A stretch of 64,000 nt of DNA from Sanguinoderma infundibulare. Its lineage: Eukaryota; Basidiomycota; Agaricomycetes; Polyporales; Polyporaceae. The notes below the pieces were generated by a model. The model made no database searches and was not told the DNA's origin. It saw only the letters and a program-made list of their open reading frames with translations. The translations under genes were made by a program, and so were the position numbers. Location of the stretch: contig JAVLRN010000012.1 of the NCBI GenBank assembly GCA_032821775.1, forward strand, positions 372,001 to 436,000. Reading direction: 5' to 3'. Shown here piece by piece: positions 45,633 to 57,178 of the stretch (its first letter is position 1; each line of letters starts with the position of its first letter).

Positions 45633-46703
45633 ATGGCGCCAGCCCCAGCAACCTTCCCCAAGCTCTCCAGTCGCAACTACCAGCAATGGAGACTCGACAT
45701 GGAGGCCAGGCTTCATGTTCTGGGTGCCCTGCGCATTGTCCAGGGTACTGAGACCAGGCCCAGCTTCACCCCACCTCTGGACGCTGGAGAACGTCGAGAA
45801 CTACGCGATTTTGAGGGCAGGATGGACCTAGGGGCTGGGGAGATCTGGTCATGTGTGGAGAGGGAGCAGCAGACGCATCTGGAGGCTATCAGGGACGACC
45901 CTGTGGCCATGTGGAAGAAGCTGGAGACTGTGCACATGCAGAAACGTCCTGGTACGTGTTTTAACACCTACAACGCGCTCCTGAGCCTCTCCAAGGCAGA
46001 GGACAAGTCCCTACCCTCCCTGGCCACCAGGGCCTCGCAGTTCAAGTCAGACATGAAGGCCCTGCGTCCCTCCACCTTCACCCTTGCCAACCTGGATGAT
46101 GAGCTTGTCCTTATGGCCCTCATCCGTGCTCTGTCAGCAGAGTACAACTCCCTGCGCCAAACCCTGCTCTTGGACGACTCCCTGACCCTAGAGAAGCTGC
46201 AGGAGATGTTCATTGCGCTGGAGAACCAGCCTGGTGCGTCCTCATCGACTCCTGTCCTTTCCAACGTCGCCTCCACCCTCCCCTGCACGTTCTGTGGTCG
46301 CCCCAACCACTCAGAAGACCGGTGCTTCTCCAAGCGCGATGCCAGCACAAAGGCGAGGGAGAGGGCGTCCCAGCACATGCAGCAGCGCTCCAGGACCCCC
46401 AGGTGCAAGGAGGAGGCCTCTGAGGCGTCGAGTTCGTCGTCTGGAGCCCAGGACAAGCCCCAGGAGTCCGCTGGTGCGGCCACTGTGAGTGCCGGTTGTG
46501 CCTCTGCCCTCCTCTCTGCCTCAGATCACGCGTCCTGGCTCTCTTCGCCTGCAGCCACTAACTGGAACACTGACACAGGTGCTTCTGCCACACATGACCC
46601 CTCACCGCCACTGGTTTCGCTCCTACTCGCCCCACACTATCCCCATTCGCCTCGCCAACTCCCAGATCATCTACTCTGCTGGTTTGGGGTCTGTGGTGTT
46701 TGA
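45633..46703 (+). pseudogene. Copia gag and start of protease, ends by frameshift
   Basis: Start ATG 45633 in an ACCATGG context (an upstream in-frame ATG at 45510 lies in the leader). The capsid part reads FPKLSSRNYQQWRLDMEARL, AMWKKLETVHMQ and RQTLLLDDSLTLEKLQEMF, the UBN2/DUF4219-like gag of copia elements, which forms the particle. A zinc knuckle CTFCGRPNHSEDRC (CX2CX4HX4C, about 46283-46324) binds RNA. The protease active site NWNTDTGAS follows (Asp codon 46572). Just after it, within CCACACATG, two bases of a CA repeat appear to be missing. The frame leaves pol and stops at 46703, while the true continuation (HMTPHRHW) goes on in the next frame. So gag is intact and protease is broken. 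Confidence 0.92.
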
Positions 46704-49700
46704 GCCTGCACAGCAAAGAGGAGTTTGCCTACCTGCGGTTGTACTGCATGATGTACTGCATGTCCCTGCGCTTGCTAGCAATCTACTCTCTGTCTTCCAC
46801 CTCACGTGCGAGAAGGGCTACTCTGTCACACTTCAGGCGTCCCAAGTGCTGTTCTACCAGCAGGACCAGCTGCGCTTCGAGGCCCAAGTCAATGAGCACA
46901 ATGTGGGCTACCTCCTTGGTCGCACTCTCTCTCAATTGAAGAACGCACTTTCTGCGTCGACCGCCTGCGAGGAGGACCTCCATCTTTGGCACCAGCGCTG
47001 ATCCCATGTCAACCTTGACGACCTCAAAGCAGCGATTCGAAAGGGCCTTGTGCGCGGCCTCAACATCCGCTCCAAGCGTCAGCCAGACCCTATCTGCGAG
47101 CCATGCCTTGCTGGCAAGCTCAACCGCCACTCCATTCCCCGTTTTGCCTCCAGGACGCTTGTGCGCCTTGCCCTAGTCCACACAGACGTCAAGGGTCTCC
47201 CTGTCCAGACGCCTGAGGGCTACAGGTACTGGAAGGCTTTTGTCTGCGACTCCTCGCGTTTCTGGGCTGTTGCCTACCTCAAGTGCAAGAGTGACGCATT
47301 CGAGGCCTTCAAAGCATACAAGGCATATGCGGAGAACTGCCTGGGGCTGCGCATCAAGGCCACACGTGATGACAAGGGTGGGGAGTACATGGGCAAGGAG
47401 TACACCGACTTCTGCATCCAGCACGGCATCCAGCGCCAGCACACAGAACCAGATGAGCTGCACCAGAACGGTGTAGCAGAACGCGCTAACCGCACCATTG
47501 CTGAGGGCGCCACAGCCCTCCTGGCGCAATCCAAGCTCCCTCCTTCGTTCTGGCAGCACGCCGTCTCTACCCTTGTCCACACGCGAAACCGCATGCCCAC
47601 CTCTGCACTGGATGGCGGCATTCCCTACACTGCTTGGAAGCGCAAGCAGCGCAAGCCAGATGTGTCCTATTTCTGCGCATTTGGCTGTCTGGCCTATGTC
47701 CTGGTGTGCAAGAAGGACCGCAAAGCGCTGCAGCCACACACCAGGAAGTGCATCTTTGTTGGCTACCCTGAGGGGACCAAGGCCTGGCGTTTCTGGGACC
47801 CTGCAGCAAAGAAGTTCCTCATCTCCTCACATGCTGTGTTTGATGAGCAGTGCTTCCCTGGCAACTTGCCCTCCATCAATGTGTTTGGCCTTCCCCTCGA
47901 TGATGTAGATGTCCCTGGAGCCTCAGATGACGCAGAGGATGGTCAGCCACCACAGGACGACGTGCCTGATGTGCCAGAGCTGCACGATCAAGGGGGAGAT
48001 GATTGGGATGATCCTGCACCTCCTGCACCCCCTGCACCACCGATGCAGCCTCCAGCACCTCCTGTGCCTCAGCCGCCACCTCCACATCCTCCTACACCTG
48101 CACCACAGCCTCCACCGTGCCCTGCACCTTGCCCTGGTCCTGCACCTAAGGCTGCGCCTCGACCACCTCCTGCTCCTGCTCCTGCCCCTGCACCTCGCGT
48201 TCACTCGCCCTCAGCGCACCGGGAAGCTCAGGACCAGCCTGGCTACCGTCCCTATCCTGCCCTTGCTCGTAGAGACCTCCCTAGCCGCTCTGCTCGCTAC
48301 CAAGGCTCCCTCAATGACCGTGCACTTGAACACGCAAACCTCACTCCTCCACGCCACCGCATTCGCTCTGTCTCACCTGCACCAGTGGCAGGGCCGTCGC
48401 ATCACCAGGAACCTCCTCAGCGCGATTCCCCATCTCCAGATCCTCTCATTGATGCACCAGTCGATCCAGATCCCCCTGTTGCATGGGCACACAGGTTGCC
48501 ATCTCCTGCGCCTAGTCCCACGTCATCAGACAATGAGCTGGACTGCATAGGACGCTATGACGAGGAGGATGCGCTCGAGGCAATGCTAGCTGGCATTGAG
48601 CATGTCTACTCTGGCCAGCACGATGACTACCTGACCTATGACCAGGCCATGGAGTATGCATTCGAGTCGGTGGTCCAGCATGCGTCCAAGGCCAGCCAGG
48701 AGCACTTTGGTGAGCCCAGGTCGATTGCAGAGGTCATGCAGCTGCCCCAGGATGAACGCACCAAGTGGCTTGAGGCCACCTGGGAGGAGATCCACTCCCT
48801 AGTCGAGAATGGCACCTTTGAGCTTGTCCAGCTCCCTCCCGGACACAAGGCCATTGGCTGCCGCTGGGTTTTCCGGGTCAAGCGCAATGCAGACGGCTCA
48901 ATCGAGCGGTACAAGGGCCGTCTTGTCGCCAAGGGCTTCTCTCAGCGCCCAGGCTTCGAGTACAATGAGACCTTTGCCCCCACACCCAAGTGGGCGTCGA
49001 TTCGAGCCATTCTTGCACTTGCAGCCCTCGAAGATCTGGAGCTCGAGTCGGTCGACATCTCCTCTGCCTACCTCAATGATGAGCTCAAGGAGGAGGTCTA
49101 CATGCGCCAGCCTGAGGGCTTTGAGGAGAAGTCTCCCCAGTGGGTGTGGCGCCTGTGCAAGGCCCTCTATGGCCTCAAGCAGGCCGGCCGCTGCTGGCAT
49201 GAGAAGCTCCATGAGGTGCTCACCAAGCTGGGCTTTGATCGCCTGGTCTGCGAGCACAGTGTCTGGGTCTACCTGTGCGATGGTGTGCGCATCATCATCC
49301 CTGTCTTTGTCGATGATATCACCATTGCAAGCAAGGACACGACTGCGATCCAGCATGTCAAGGACGACCTCCGTGCACACTTCAAGCTGCACGATTTAGG
49401 CCCCACATCATGGCTGCTTGGTGTCCGCATTGAGCGCGACAGGACGAAGCATTCTCTGTCCATCTCACAGCACCAGTATGCCCTGGACATCCTCGAGCGA
49501 TATGGCTTTGCAGACTGTGACCCAGTTGGCACCCCCATGGATCCTGGCCTTCGCCTCAGCACAGACATGTCTCCCACGTTGCCCTCTGATGTCCGGGAGA
49601 TGCAGGACATTCCCTACAGCCAAGCGGTCCATTCGCTCTTCTATCTTGCTGTTGCAACACATCCAGACATTGCCTGCACTGTTGGCAACCTTGCACGCTT

Positions 49701-50265
49701 CTCCCAGAACCCAGGGATGGCGCACTGGAAGGCAGTCAAGCACCTCTTCTGCTACATCAAGGGCACACTCGACTACAAGCTCACCTATGCCCCAACACCA
49801 GATCCTGAGGTCTTCACCTCCTACACCGACGCTGACCACGCTGGCTGCCCTGACACTGGTCGCTCTACCTCTGGGCACATCATCAAGATGGGCACAGGTG
49901 CGATTTCCTGGTCAAGTCGTCTTCAGGGAATTGTGACACTGTCTACCATGGAGGCAGAGGTCTCAGCTGGCCAGGAAATGCTCTGGTTGCGCAATCTGCT
50001 CACAGAGTTTGGCTATGACCTCTCCTCCTCCTCCAAGCTGTGCATCGACAATCTCTCCGCTCTTTCTGTTGCCAAGAACCCTGAGCACCATGGGCGCATG
50101 AAGCACCTGGATCTGTGCTTCTACTGGCTCAGGGATGAGGTGGCCAAGGGGTGCATTGAGATTGTGCATCTGCGCACCTCTGACATGCCAGCAGACATCC
50201 TGACCAAGTCTCTCCCCAAGCCCAAAGTCCTGGAGATGGTGAAGATGCTTGGGCTGGGGACTTGA
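46590..50265 (+). pseudogene. Copia pol: integrase, reverse transcriptase, RNase H
   Basis: One frame from the frameshift to TGA 50263-50265, broken only by TGA 46999-47001 where LWHQR-x-SHVNLDDL needs a residue. The pre-integrase zinc part ends CEPCLAGKLNRHS. The integrase core has its three acids in HTDVKG (47185), RDDKGGEY (about 47371) and NGVAERANR (47479). A Pro-rich linker spans about 48010-48220. Reverse transcriptase (from WLEATWEEIHSL, 48770) has ALYGLKQAGRCWHEKL and FVDDI at 49306-49320. RNase H has YTDADHAGCPDTGRSTSG and ends at TLSTMEAEVSAGQEMLWLR, which looks about six residues short against copia relatives after MEAE. The 1071-codon part after 47050 is open, so most catalytic residues survive. 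Three lesions argue that the copy is not autonomous, though its RNA could be mobilised by relatives. Confidence 0.93.
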
Positions 50266-50270
50266 CCGGT

Positions 50271-50280
50271 CAGGGGGGAG
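50271..50280 (+). promoter_or_regulatory. Polypurine tract of copia
   Basis: CAGGGGGGAG lies directly before the 3' LTR; it serves as plus-strand primer in LTR retrotransposons. Confidence 0.8.
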
Positions 50281-50699
50281 TGTTGAAGTCGCCACTCTAG
50301 CAGTGGCTCCTTTGCCCGTATCAAGTCCCCACTTTGACGAGTCGTTCCTTACATGTTCCCCTACCTACCATATTTTTCGCTTATCTGTAGCATCCCTCCT
50401 TCCATAGTTATCGCATTGTCTACATTCCTGCACAGTTCTAGCCTAGAGACAGCTCCTAGTTTACTTTAGTGCATATCTCTGTCATTTCTCATTGTGCATG
50501 CGCCAGTTCAGCGCTACAGGTGTTTGGACATGTATGCTACATACTCATGTAATCAGCGTAGCCTTACCACGCCTGTGTCATGCTCTGCTAGTCCTTAGAC
50601 TTCACAGAGCTCAACATAGGTGAGTAGTTAGCATTCCCTGCAATGTATAGAGTTCAACATAGGCCATTGTGATCGCTCTGAGGTGCACTGCAGCTGACA
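50281..50699 (+). repeat. Copia 3' LTR
   Basis: 419 bp, TGTTGAAGTCGCC to GCAGCTGACA. Several differences from the 5' LTR are CG to TG or CA (for example ACGCGATCAGCG versus ATGTAATCAGCG), but others are not, including a short deletion in the duplicated 3' segment. Confidence 0.93.
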
Positions 50700-51149
50700 G
50701 GAAGGGGGTAAGACTCAGATGCCATACCATCCCAAGAACAATCCTCAGGTAGAATCATGTACCTCCTATGGCTTTACTATTCGATATTACATGCTCGGGT
50801 GCTGAATATACAATATGGATGACATGGTTGGATTCGAGACTGAGAAGATGAAAACAGAGATGTGAGTAGCATGGCCATAGCCTGCGATACAGGCCAAAGA
50901 GGGTGTTCATTCAGCACGACCACATCAGAAAGATGATGCTGAAAGCTGGTGCACCATGTCCTGAGCAGTAATACACAAACATCAGCCTCTTGGAGCCATT
51001 GGTGGGGTGTGAGATGGCCATCTGGGCAATGATAGCAGTCCATGTTGAGGTCTGGTCAGAAGAAGTAATGTCTGCACTTGGTCGAACCCTAATCCTCTTA
51101 GTGATGACCTTCCACTAATGCCAACACTTCTCCCATGCTCTTCCCCTGG
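50700..51149. other. Unassigned sequence right of copia
   Basis: Low CpG. A minus-strand frame of 88 codons at 50777-51043 has no recognisable motif. Confidence 0.3.
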
Positions 51150-52065
51150 TATTGTGTCCATCCACCCTGTACAACACCACCATGGTCACCGGTGTCCAGT
51201 GCAATGGCTTCATACACCGCGATATCTGCTGTAAAAACAGGATTAGCACCAATCACACTGTTCACTTCCCCAAAGCAAAGGAACTCAAGTATTACTGTTT
51301 TACCCATCTCATTACCCATCTCAAAGTGAGACTCTGGCAGCCCATGTTCCACTGCCTCAAATTCCACAGTTGATACATTCATTACAATGGTGAGCAGTAC
51401 AATTTTGGTCCTCCCTTATACCACTCACTTGCAGGTTCAGTGTATGTTTGCGATTACATCCAGCCTCATACTCAAGTGCTTCGCCACCTCATGTGCATGC
51501 TGCCTAGTGTGAGCAATCGACTGGGTAACATCTATACATTTGAAGTGCCTGGTACATTATTCACGGCTCTCACTAACCCCCTTCAAAATCCTGACAACAA
51601 TGACTTCATATATATCACGGTTGGAAGAACCAATGAGCTTAAATGTCGCTTTGACGAGCATCTCAACAAATGCCCTTCCTTAAATGTGGTGCTCCTCAGC
51701 TACTATCCATGTCCCCCTGGCATTTGATGCACCAGACCTATTGCCCTCTGGAATTCAACTGGACCCACCAGTGCCTTACACTGATCACCTGGAATGGCTC
51801 ATCCATATTGAGCTTGCAGATGTTGCCACCAACAGTCACCCATTCCAGGGCAGCCATCCCCAGGTGCCATGCTTGGGTGTAAACACATCATGCTGTAAAG
51901 ATTGTGAGCATGCATATTTGTTCTTCATTAACATTGTTTTATTGCTTCTCAGATGGCCACATTCATGAAGAAATATTCACCCTTTGTCATCTTGAAGGAG
52001 ACAGATGCAGATATGGGAGGACATTGTCTGACCTATCATTAAGTATTGGAGAGGCTACATTCAGG
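51150..52065 (+). pseudogene. Relic of a T5orf172 (GIY-YIG-like) domain gene
   Basis: Plus-strand pieces resemble fungal proteins with an N-terminal Cys motif and a T5orf172/DUF1766 domain, a GIY-YIG nuclease relative. First VQCNGFIHRDICCKNRIS and KELKYYCFTHLI (51200-51310). Next IYTFEVPGTLFTAL, NDFIYITVGRTNELKCRFDE and HLNKCPSLNVVLLSYYP (51520-51715), where YITVGRT corresponds to the second half of the GIY-YIG signature. Then, in shifted frames, LEWLIHIELADVATNSHPFQ, HAYLFF, and WEDIV.PIIKYWRGYIQDLV near 51995-52060. Stops and frameshifts mark it as dead; short introns may explain some gaps. Fungal members are of unknown function. The assignment rests on remembered family patterns. Confidence 0.6.
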
Positions 52066-54329
52066 ACCTAGTAGAGCATCCAAGATCATAAATCAGAGTT
52101 CTGTGTTCTTGCTACTGTTCAGAAGGTTGAGGTCATTGTTGTACCTGTTGATATACACCTTGCAGTGCTGCACAGAGGGAACTGCCAAACCCCAGTGTAA
52201 TTGTGATTACCCAATGATCCCCCTGTCTCTACCATCTCGTCCACTGCATTTTTGAGGACCTATGTTCAAGGGAGCATGCATCTGATTACATTTTTGAGGC
52301 TCCAATCTGGCCTTTGAGATATAACAGTGGGCTAAACATCATTATCCAGCTGTGCTCCTTGATGGCACACAACACATTGGCTTCTGCTCACTGCACACCT
52401 GTCCTTGCTTGTACACCTTTCTGACCTATGTTGTTGCATAAGTATATGCAAGCATACCTGTGTATATAACTCATCAATATCATTCATGCATGTTTTCACA
52501 TGCATATATTCTGCTGCACACTCGCACAGTCAGTGGTCTCACACAGATCTGCCATATATGGTCTGCTGTTGATAATTGTACCATTCTGCTTGCTTCTTTT
52601 GTGCAGCAATGATTGTTGGGCTCAAGTGCTCGAAGTCACTCCCCAGCACTCAGCTTTTACTTTTGTGCAGTGTCCACAGTGGTCTCCTCCATCCTGATCC
52701 CCTTCTTCACAAGTATCTGATTCCACCAATAATTCTGCCCTCACTTCCCCACCTCAATGGACGTTGAATCATGGCCCCATGCCCTGCATGGCTCCTTATG
52801 CCACAACCCTCAAACAGATGCATATTCTGGAAGAATATTGGATGAAGATAGGTGTCGCTGATCAGCATTGAATGTTGGGATGTGGGCAGATGTATGTGGA
52901 CAATAGGTGCAGATTGAGTAGTCTGGTCAGAGGGAAGGACCATTGGTAGGTTCTAGTAAGCAAGCAGGCACATTGTGTTGAAGTTACATTTGACTGATGG
53001 CAGACATATGATTAGGCTTGTCTGCAGCCACTCGAGACATGATCAAAACACTGAAGCACCTTGGAATCTGTCAAAGATATGCATGGTTCAGAGGCATGCA
53101 TATCATTCTGTCAATCATCACCCTCTCTTCCCCCTCTACTTCCCACCATGCATATGAGGGACTGTGTGTGGTTGCTAAGACTCAGCCAGTGTGAGTTGAT
53201 TGGGTGTCAAGGTGGGGCAATGACCATCTGCTTGATGCTTTGAATCCAAATGTTCGTGACAGCAGGTGTGCATATCTGTGTCTGCTCTACAGCATTTTGA
53301 ATGACCAATGCTGCACTCACTGTGGAGATAAGCTGCTTTTGGTGGTGGCAACTGCACACAAGAATGAGGGATTGCATGCAAAAGCAATGGACTGCACCCA
53401 AGAGAGTGAGGGATTGCATGCAAGAGTGAGATATGCAGCAGGAGGTGGATGCAAAGTGGATGTTATGGTACTCACAAAAACCTCCTGGTACCACTGTGGG
53501 AGAAGGGTGCTGCTCATCTGGTTGAGCCATGGTCAGAGTCGAGAGGAGTGATGGTACATCCCTCAGTGAGACATAGTCCAGGTGGTGAAATATGGCTGAC
53601 AAGGAGTCCAGCCTGCATATAGAGATAACCATGCACAGGCCCAAGGGGAGTGAGGAGATGATATGCAGCCAGTGCACAGACAAGGATTGAGGAGCAAGCT
53701 CACAGAGGAGACAAATGGTGCCACATTGTCAATACCTGCGAACATGTTCATGCACAATGTTGGTAAACAGGTGCCTTCAATTACGACATGTTTGTCCTCG
53801 CATCTGGTTTCCTTACTCAACATTAACTTGTTCTCTCTGCTGGCTGTATTGGGTTACTTTTCATTGCAGGTGCAACACAATCCTCTCCTCTGTGATCTAT
53901 GGAGGGTTATCTCCCCCTGTAGGTCACAATCAACCTGCCTCAATCACATTGCTCATGTCCGAAACCATCACACCCTCAACCATAATGCACGCATCCTGCA
54001 CCCTCATTGCCTTATCCAATTTAGGTCACCTCCACTGCTCTCCTCCAATCCATTTTAAGTCCAGAGATCCCAGGTCCTCCCATAGAAAGCTGGACATCAA
54101 AGCATGCATCCTGTAGTTACCATCACCTGACCCACTTTTTGTCACCTTAGAACTTTAAGGCTGGACCGCTCCATTTGCTGTCCCCTAGTCAGTTTAAAGT
54201 TCAGGAATCATGTCTGCCATTCACCCCCCCTAAGGTATGTGCAGCATTTCAATGTCTGTAATCAGTTTTGACCTTGTAATAAGCAGCCATAGTGCCACTC
54301 TAGACTTGTTTTCACCTCTCAGTCCCCAC
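52066..54329. other. CpG-poor sequence without recognisable genes
   Basis: Several short open frames on both strands, up to 158 codons (53207-53683, minus), carry no domain I know. Around 53360-53430 the word GAGGGATTGCATGCAA occurs twice 50 bp apart with variants, a small local duplication. Parts may be upstream exons or promoter of the relic that starts near 54330, but I cannot support this. Confidence 0.3.
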
Positions 54330-57178
54330 CTTGAGCCTGTTCCCTCGAAGTATGTATGTGTTTGACACTTTGAGTACTTTCCATTGTACTAATCAGCTGG
54401 GGGGACCCCAAGCTATATTGTCGACTGCTTCCATTACAGTCTGTAGCCATTCTCAAGATGCACCATGTCTGTGGCTGCCAAGTAAGTCCCTTAATAATAC
54501 TTGCAATTGCCACTGGTCTGCTCACCATATCTTTCAGCACCACCAAACCTTTTCATGCTTTCATCTTCAGGGATGTGGTGTACACTGTAGTGAATCTTTG
54601 TAATGTAGCATGTATACCTGGATACCCAGTTTTTGATCCAGAACACAACCTCCAAACCCAAGAAATATGCAAGGCAATATGGGCCACTGACATATGCCCT
54701 GAAATCATGTATATGCTCAAGCAATTCAACATGGAGTCTGCCTTCCTTGGACAGCTGAAAATCCACTCCAAAAAGGTGCACATCATGAAGGTTCAGGACC
54801 CATCGTGCTTAGACTAATCTTGAGCCCCAATGTGCAGAAAGCATGGCATGCCCTAGAGAACAGTCTGCTGTATATCCTTAGCACACTTGAGGATGCAGCG
54901 AGCTGGAACCTCAAAGTGAGGTTTCTCAGTATTGGTTGTTGGAGCTTCTCTCACAAGTATGGGTATCTAAAGCCTTACTATAACAAAAGTAAGGTCCAGA
55001 TCACCACTGCAAAAGCCTGTGACACCTTCTCCCTTCTCACTGCATGATGCATTATGGCCATCACCCTCATCACCACTGATTTCAATGGCAATCCTCCTCA
55101 ATGGATCTGAGTTTTGAGTGCCTAAGATGTATCACCTGCCTAGATCGACCTCCTCCGGGATTCAGTCATCAGCAATCTGTCCCCTGACTTTTGTGTGGGT
55201 GCATTTATCAATGTCCATGCTAATGAGGTGTGAACTACCTGGATCCATCATGTTCTGTGCATGATTTGAGCAAATCTCCCGGTGTATATCACCTGACCCC
55301 CAGATCTGTCATCGACTGTGCATGAATTTCCATTTCTCATGCCCTATCTCCCACTGCCTCCATATCAGCTCTTTAGGGTGTCAGAGCATGACCTATGTGA
55401 GAATATGCACTTTAGATGGGAGAAGTTGAAGCCATCTCAAGGGTCTTTCAGTGCACAACCACTCATTGTGGTATATGCATTGCCTTTACCAAAAAATGTC
55501 CCTGCGATCCCACACAGCCAAGGGCAAGAGCCTGGAGAGTCTTGCTTCCACTTCTTTATACACTGGGAGACATTTAGTCATGCCAAAGCACAGACCAAAA
55601 CAGATGCACACCAAGCTCTTCAGCTGCAGTGAGAGCAGAAGGTCACAAAGCTGGACTGGCCAATGCACCCCTCTAAGGTCTACTTGTGGAAGGAGATTGG
55701 TGATATTGACATGTTTTTGCCATTGGAGATGGTGGAGTTGGACTATCAAGCATATGTCAAGCCCAGTGAGAGGTCTGAATGAGTCATGGGCCCTTGCAGA
55801 AGTCCTACAATTCCTGGCACAATGAATGGGACATCTGTCTCAAGCTTGCTTCAGATGACATGCCCAATGACCCCTGGGACATGTTTGAAGATGTTGACCT
55901 CTCTGAATCCCTCCTGGTGGTGCAGCTAGTCAGTGCACTTCTGGTAGAGCCTTTTGAGTATGACCTTCAGCTTTTTCATAACTGTGAGCAAATGATGCAG
56001 CCACAGGAATGAGACTGTTGGGAGCCTGTATTCAAGAGGCTTCATAATTTGACCTATTTCTAATGTGGGTTCATCCAGGCTGATGTCAGCAGCATCCTTG
56101 GACACTACAAAAAGCTCAAAGTGCTCGAGCTTCAGAAAATCTTTGGGGTGATGTAGGTAGAGCTCAACCCTCTGGATACCACCCTCACTGAGCCACTCAA
56201 TGTCCTCATGGCAGCCCTTATGGAAGAGAAGAGGGCCCTAGGGTTTATCTGGGACCTGAGCTGAGCTTGTGATAAAGTCCTGTTGAATAAAGCTCAACAG
56301 CATCCAACTATCTACATTACCTGCATCAGATTCAATGGTGTGTAGAAGCTGCTCTTCTGTATCCACTACATGGTCAACAGCAGCTGCTGGTAAAACCTGG
56401 TTATTGATGCTATCACTGCTATACAGCTTTATCACCATTGTGCAATCCAGTGCTCTGTAGACATGGTCATGCTCCTTGTTGACCATGATATTTGGTTTCA
56501 CACCATCTATGCACCCACTAATCATTGTCAACCCTTCCTCCCATTCAAACTATTTTCAGATGGCATCTGCATAGATTTAAACTGAGATACTGGGATTACG
56601 AAGAGTACACACACTGAGCCTATGCCATTCTCTCTCTGCCCAGAGGTTGTGTGGCTCTCCTTCATGGTGGCATCATCTGGCACATTGCTGTTGAGATCCT
56701 TGGTGGCAATTGAAGGGTGCAGGTCATGCACAGGCCATCCAGTGACATCTACAACTATGGTCAACTGTTTGTGCCTTGCAATCAGAACAAGTTTTACAAT
56801 AACTCACTGTTGGATGATGAACTGGACATCATCTGTGGCGTATACAAGGTGTACACTCTAAGTATGTGACTCATCTCTCCATCTCTGTTTCCTGCTTGTT
56901 CTGACATGTTCTATATAGACAACAACTGATCGCAGATGTAAGACTACTTGTGGTGGCCAAAGGTATGTGCATGGAAGAAGTCTGACATGGTGTTGAGATA
57001 CTGGACTCTTTATACTAAGCAGTGGTTCTAGACTCACCTCAGTATGATACACAATGGAAAGACAGAGCCAAAGACAGTGAGCCAGTGGAAGGACACCCTC
57101 AAGGTCCACAAAAAGAGCTGTTTCTTTCAAACTGTCATTGAGGAGGCTAGTGTCTCATTTCTCAATAAACAGCTTTGA
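54330..57178 (+). pseudogene. Long decayed gene, unrecognised product
   Basis: A near-continuous plus-strand coding trace over 2.8 kb, switching frames at stops and likely introns. It includes YTVVNLCNVACIPGYPVFDP, LKIHSKKVHIMKV, KAWHALENSLLYILSTLEDA, FSHKYGYLKPYYNKSKVQIT, FRWEKLKPSQGSFSAQPLIV, VYALPLPKNVPAIPHSQGQE, KLDWPMHPSKVYLWKEIGDI, YNSWHNEWDICLKL, SALLVEPFEYDLQLFHNCEQ, DVSSILGHYKKLKVLELQ, LNPLDTTLTEPLNVLMAALM and finally SQWKDTLKVHKKSCFFQTVI to TGA 57176-57178. No zinc, nuclease or polymerase motif stands out. The original protein would exceed 700 residues. CpG is low and there are many stops, so it is dead here. It could be a host gene of an expanded family or an element-borne ORF; I do not recognise it. 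Confidence 0.5.

Larger units (their letters stand above)
44985..50699 (+). mobile_element. Ty1/copia LTR retrotransposon, structurally complete
   Basis: 5.7 kb with LTRs at 44985-45411 and 50281-50699. The internal region starts with a primer site GGTTATGAGCCCTGCGCTCT directly after the left LTR and ends with the polypurine tract CAGGGGGGAG before the right LTR. Gag and pol are in copia order (gag, protease, integrase, reverse transcriptase, RNase H). CpG is abundant, unlike the surroundings, so the element is young relative to them, although its LTRs differ at roughly one site in ten by eye. Possible target duplication gggag/ggaag. Internal lesions make it non-autonomous. Confidence 0.95.

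Noticed and set aside
46572..46703. A programmed frameshift between copia gag and pol
   Set aside because: The shift lies inside the protease, just after its active site, in a CA dinucleotide run. Copia elements normally use one continuous ORF, and a second lesion (TGA at 46999) is present, so mutation is the simpler reading.
47909..48550. Plus-strand Leu/His-rich ORF of 213 codons inside copia
   Set aside because: Out-of-frame reading of the Pro-rich linker between integrase and reverse transcriptase.
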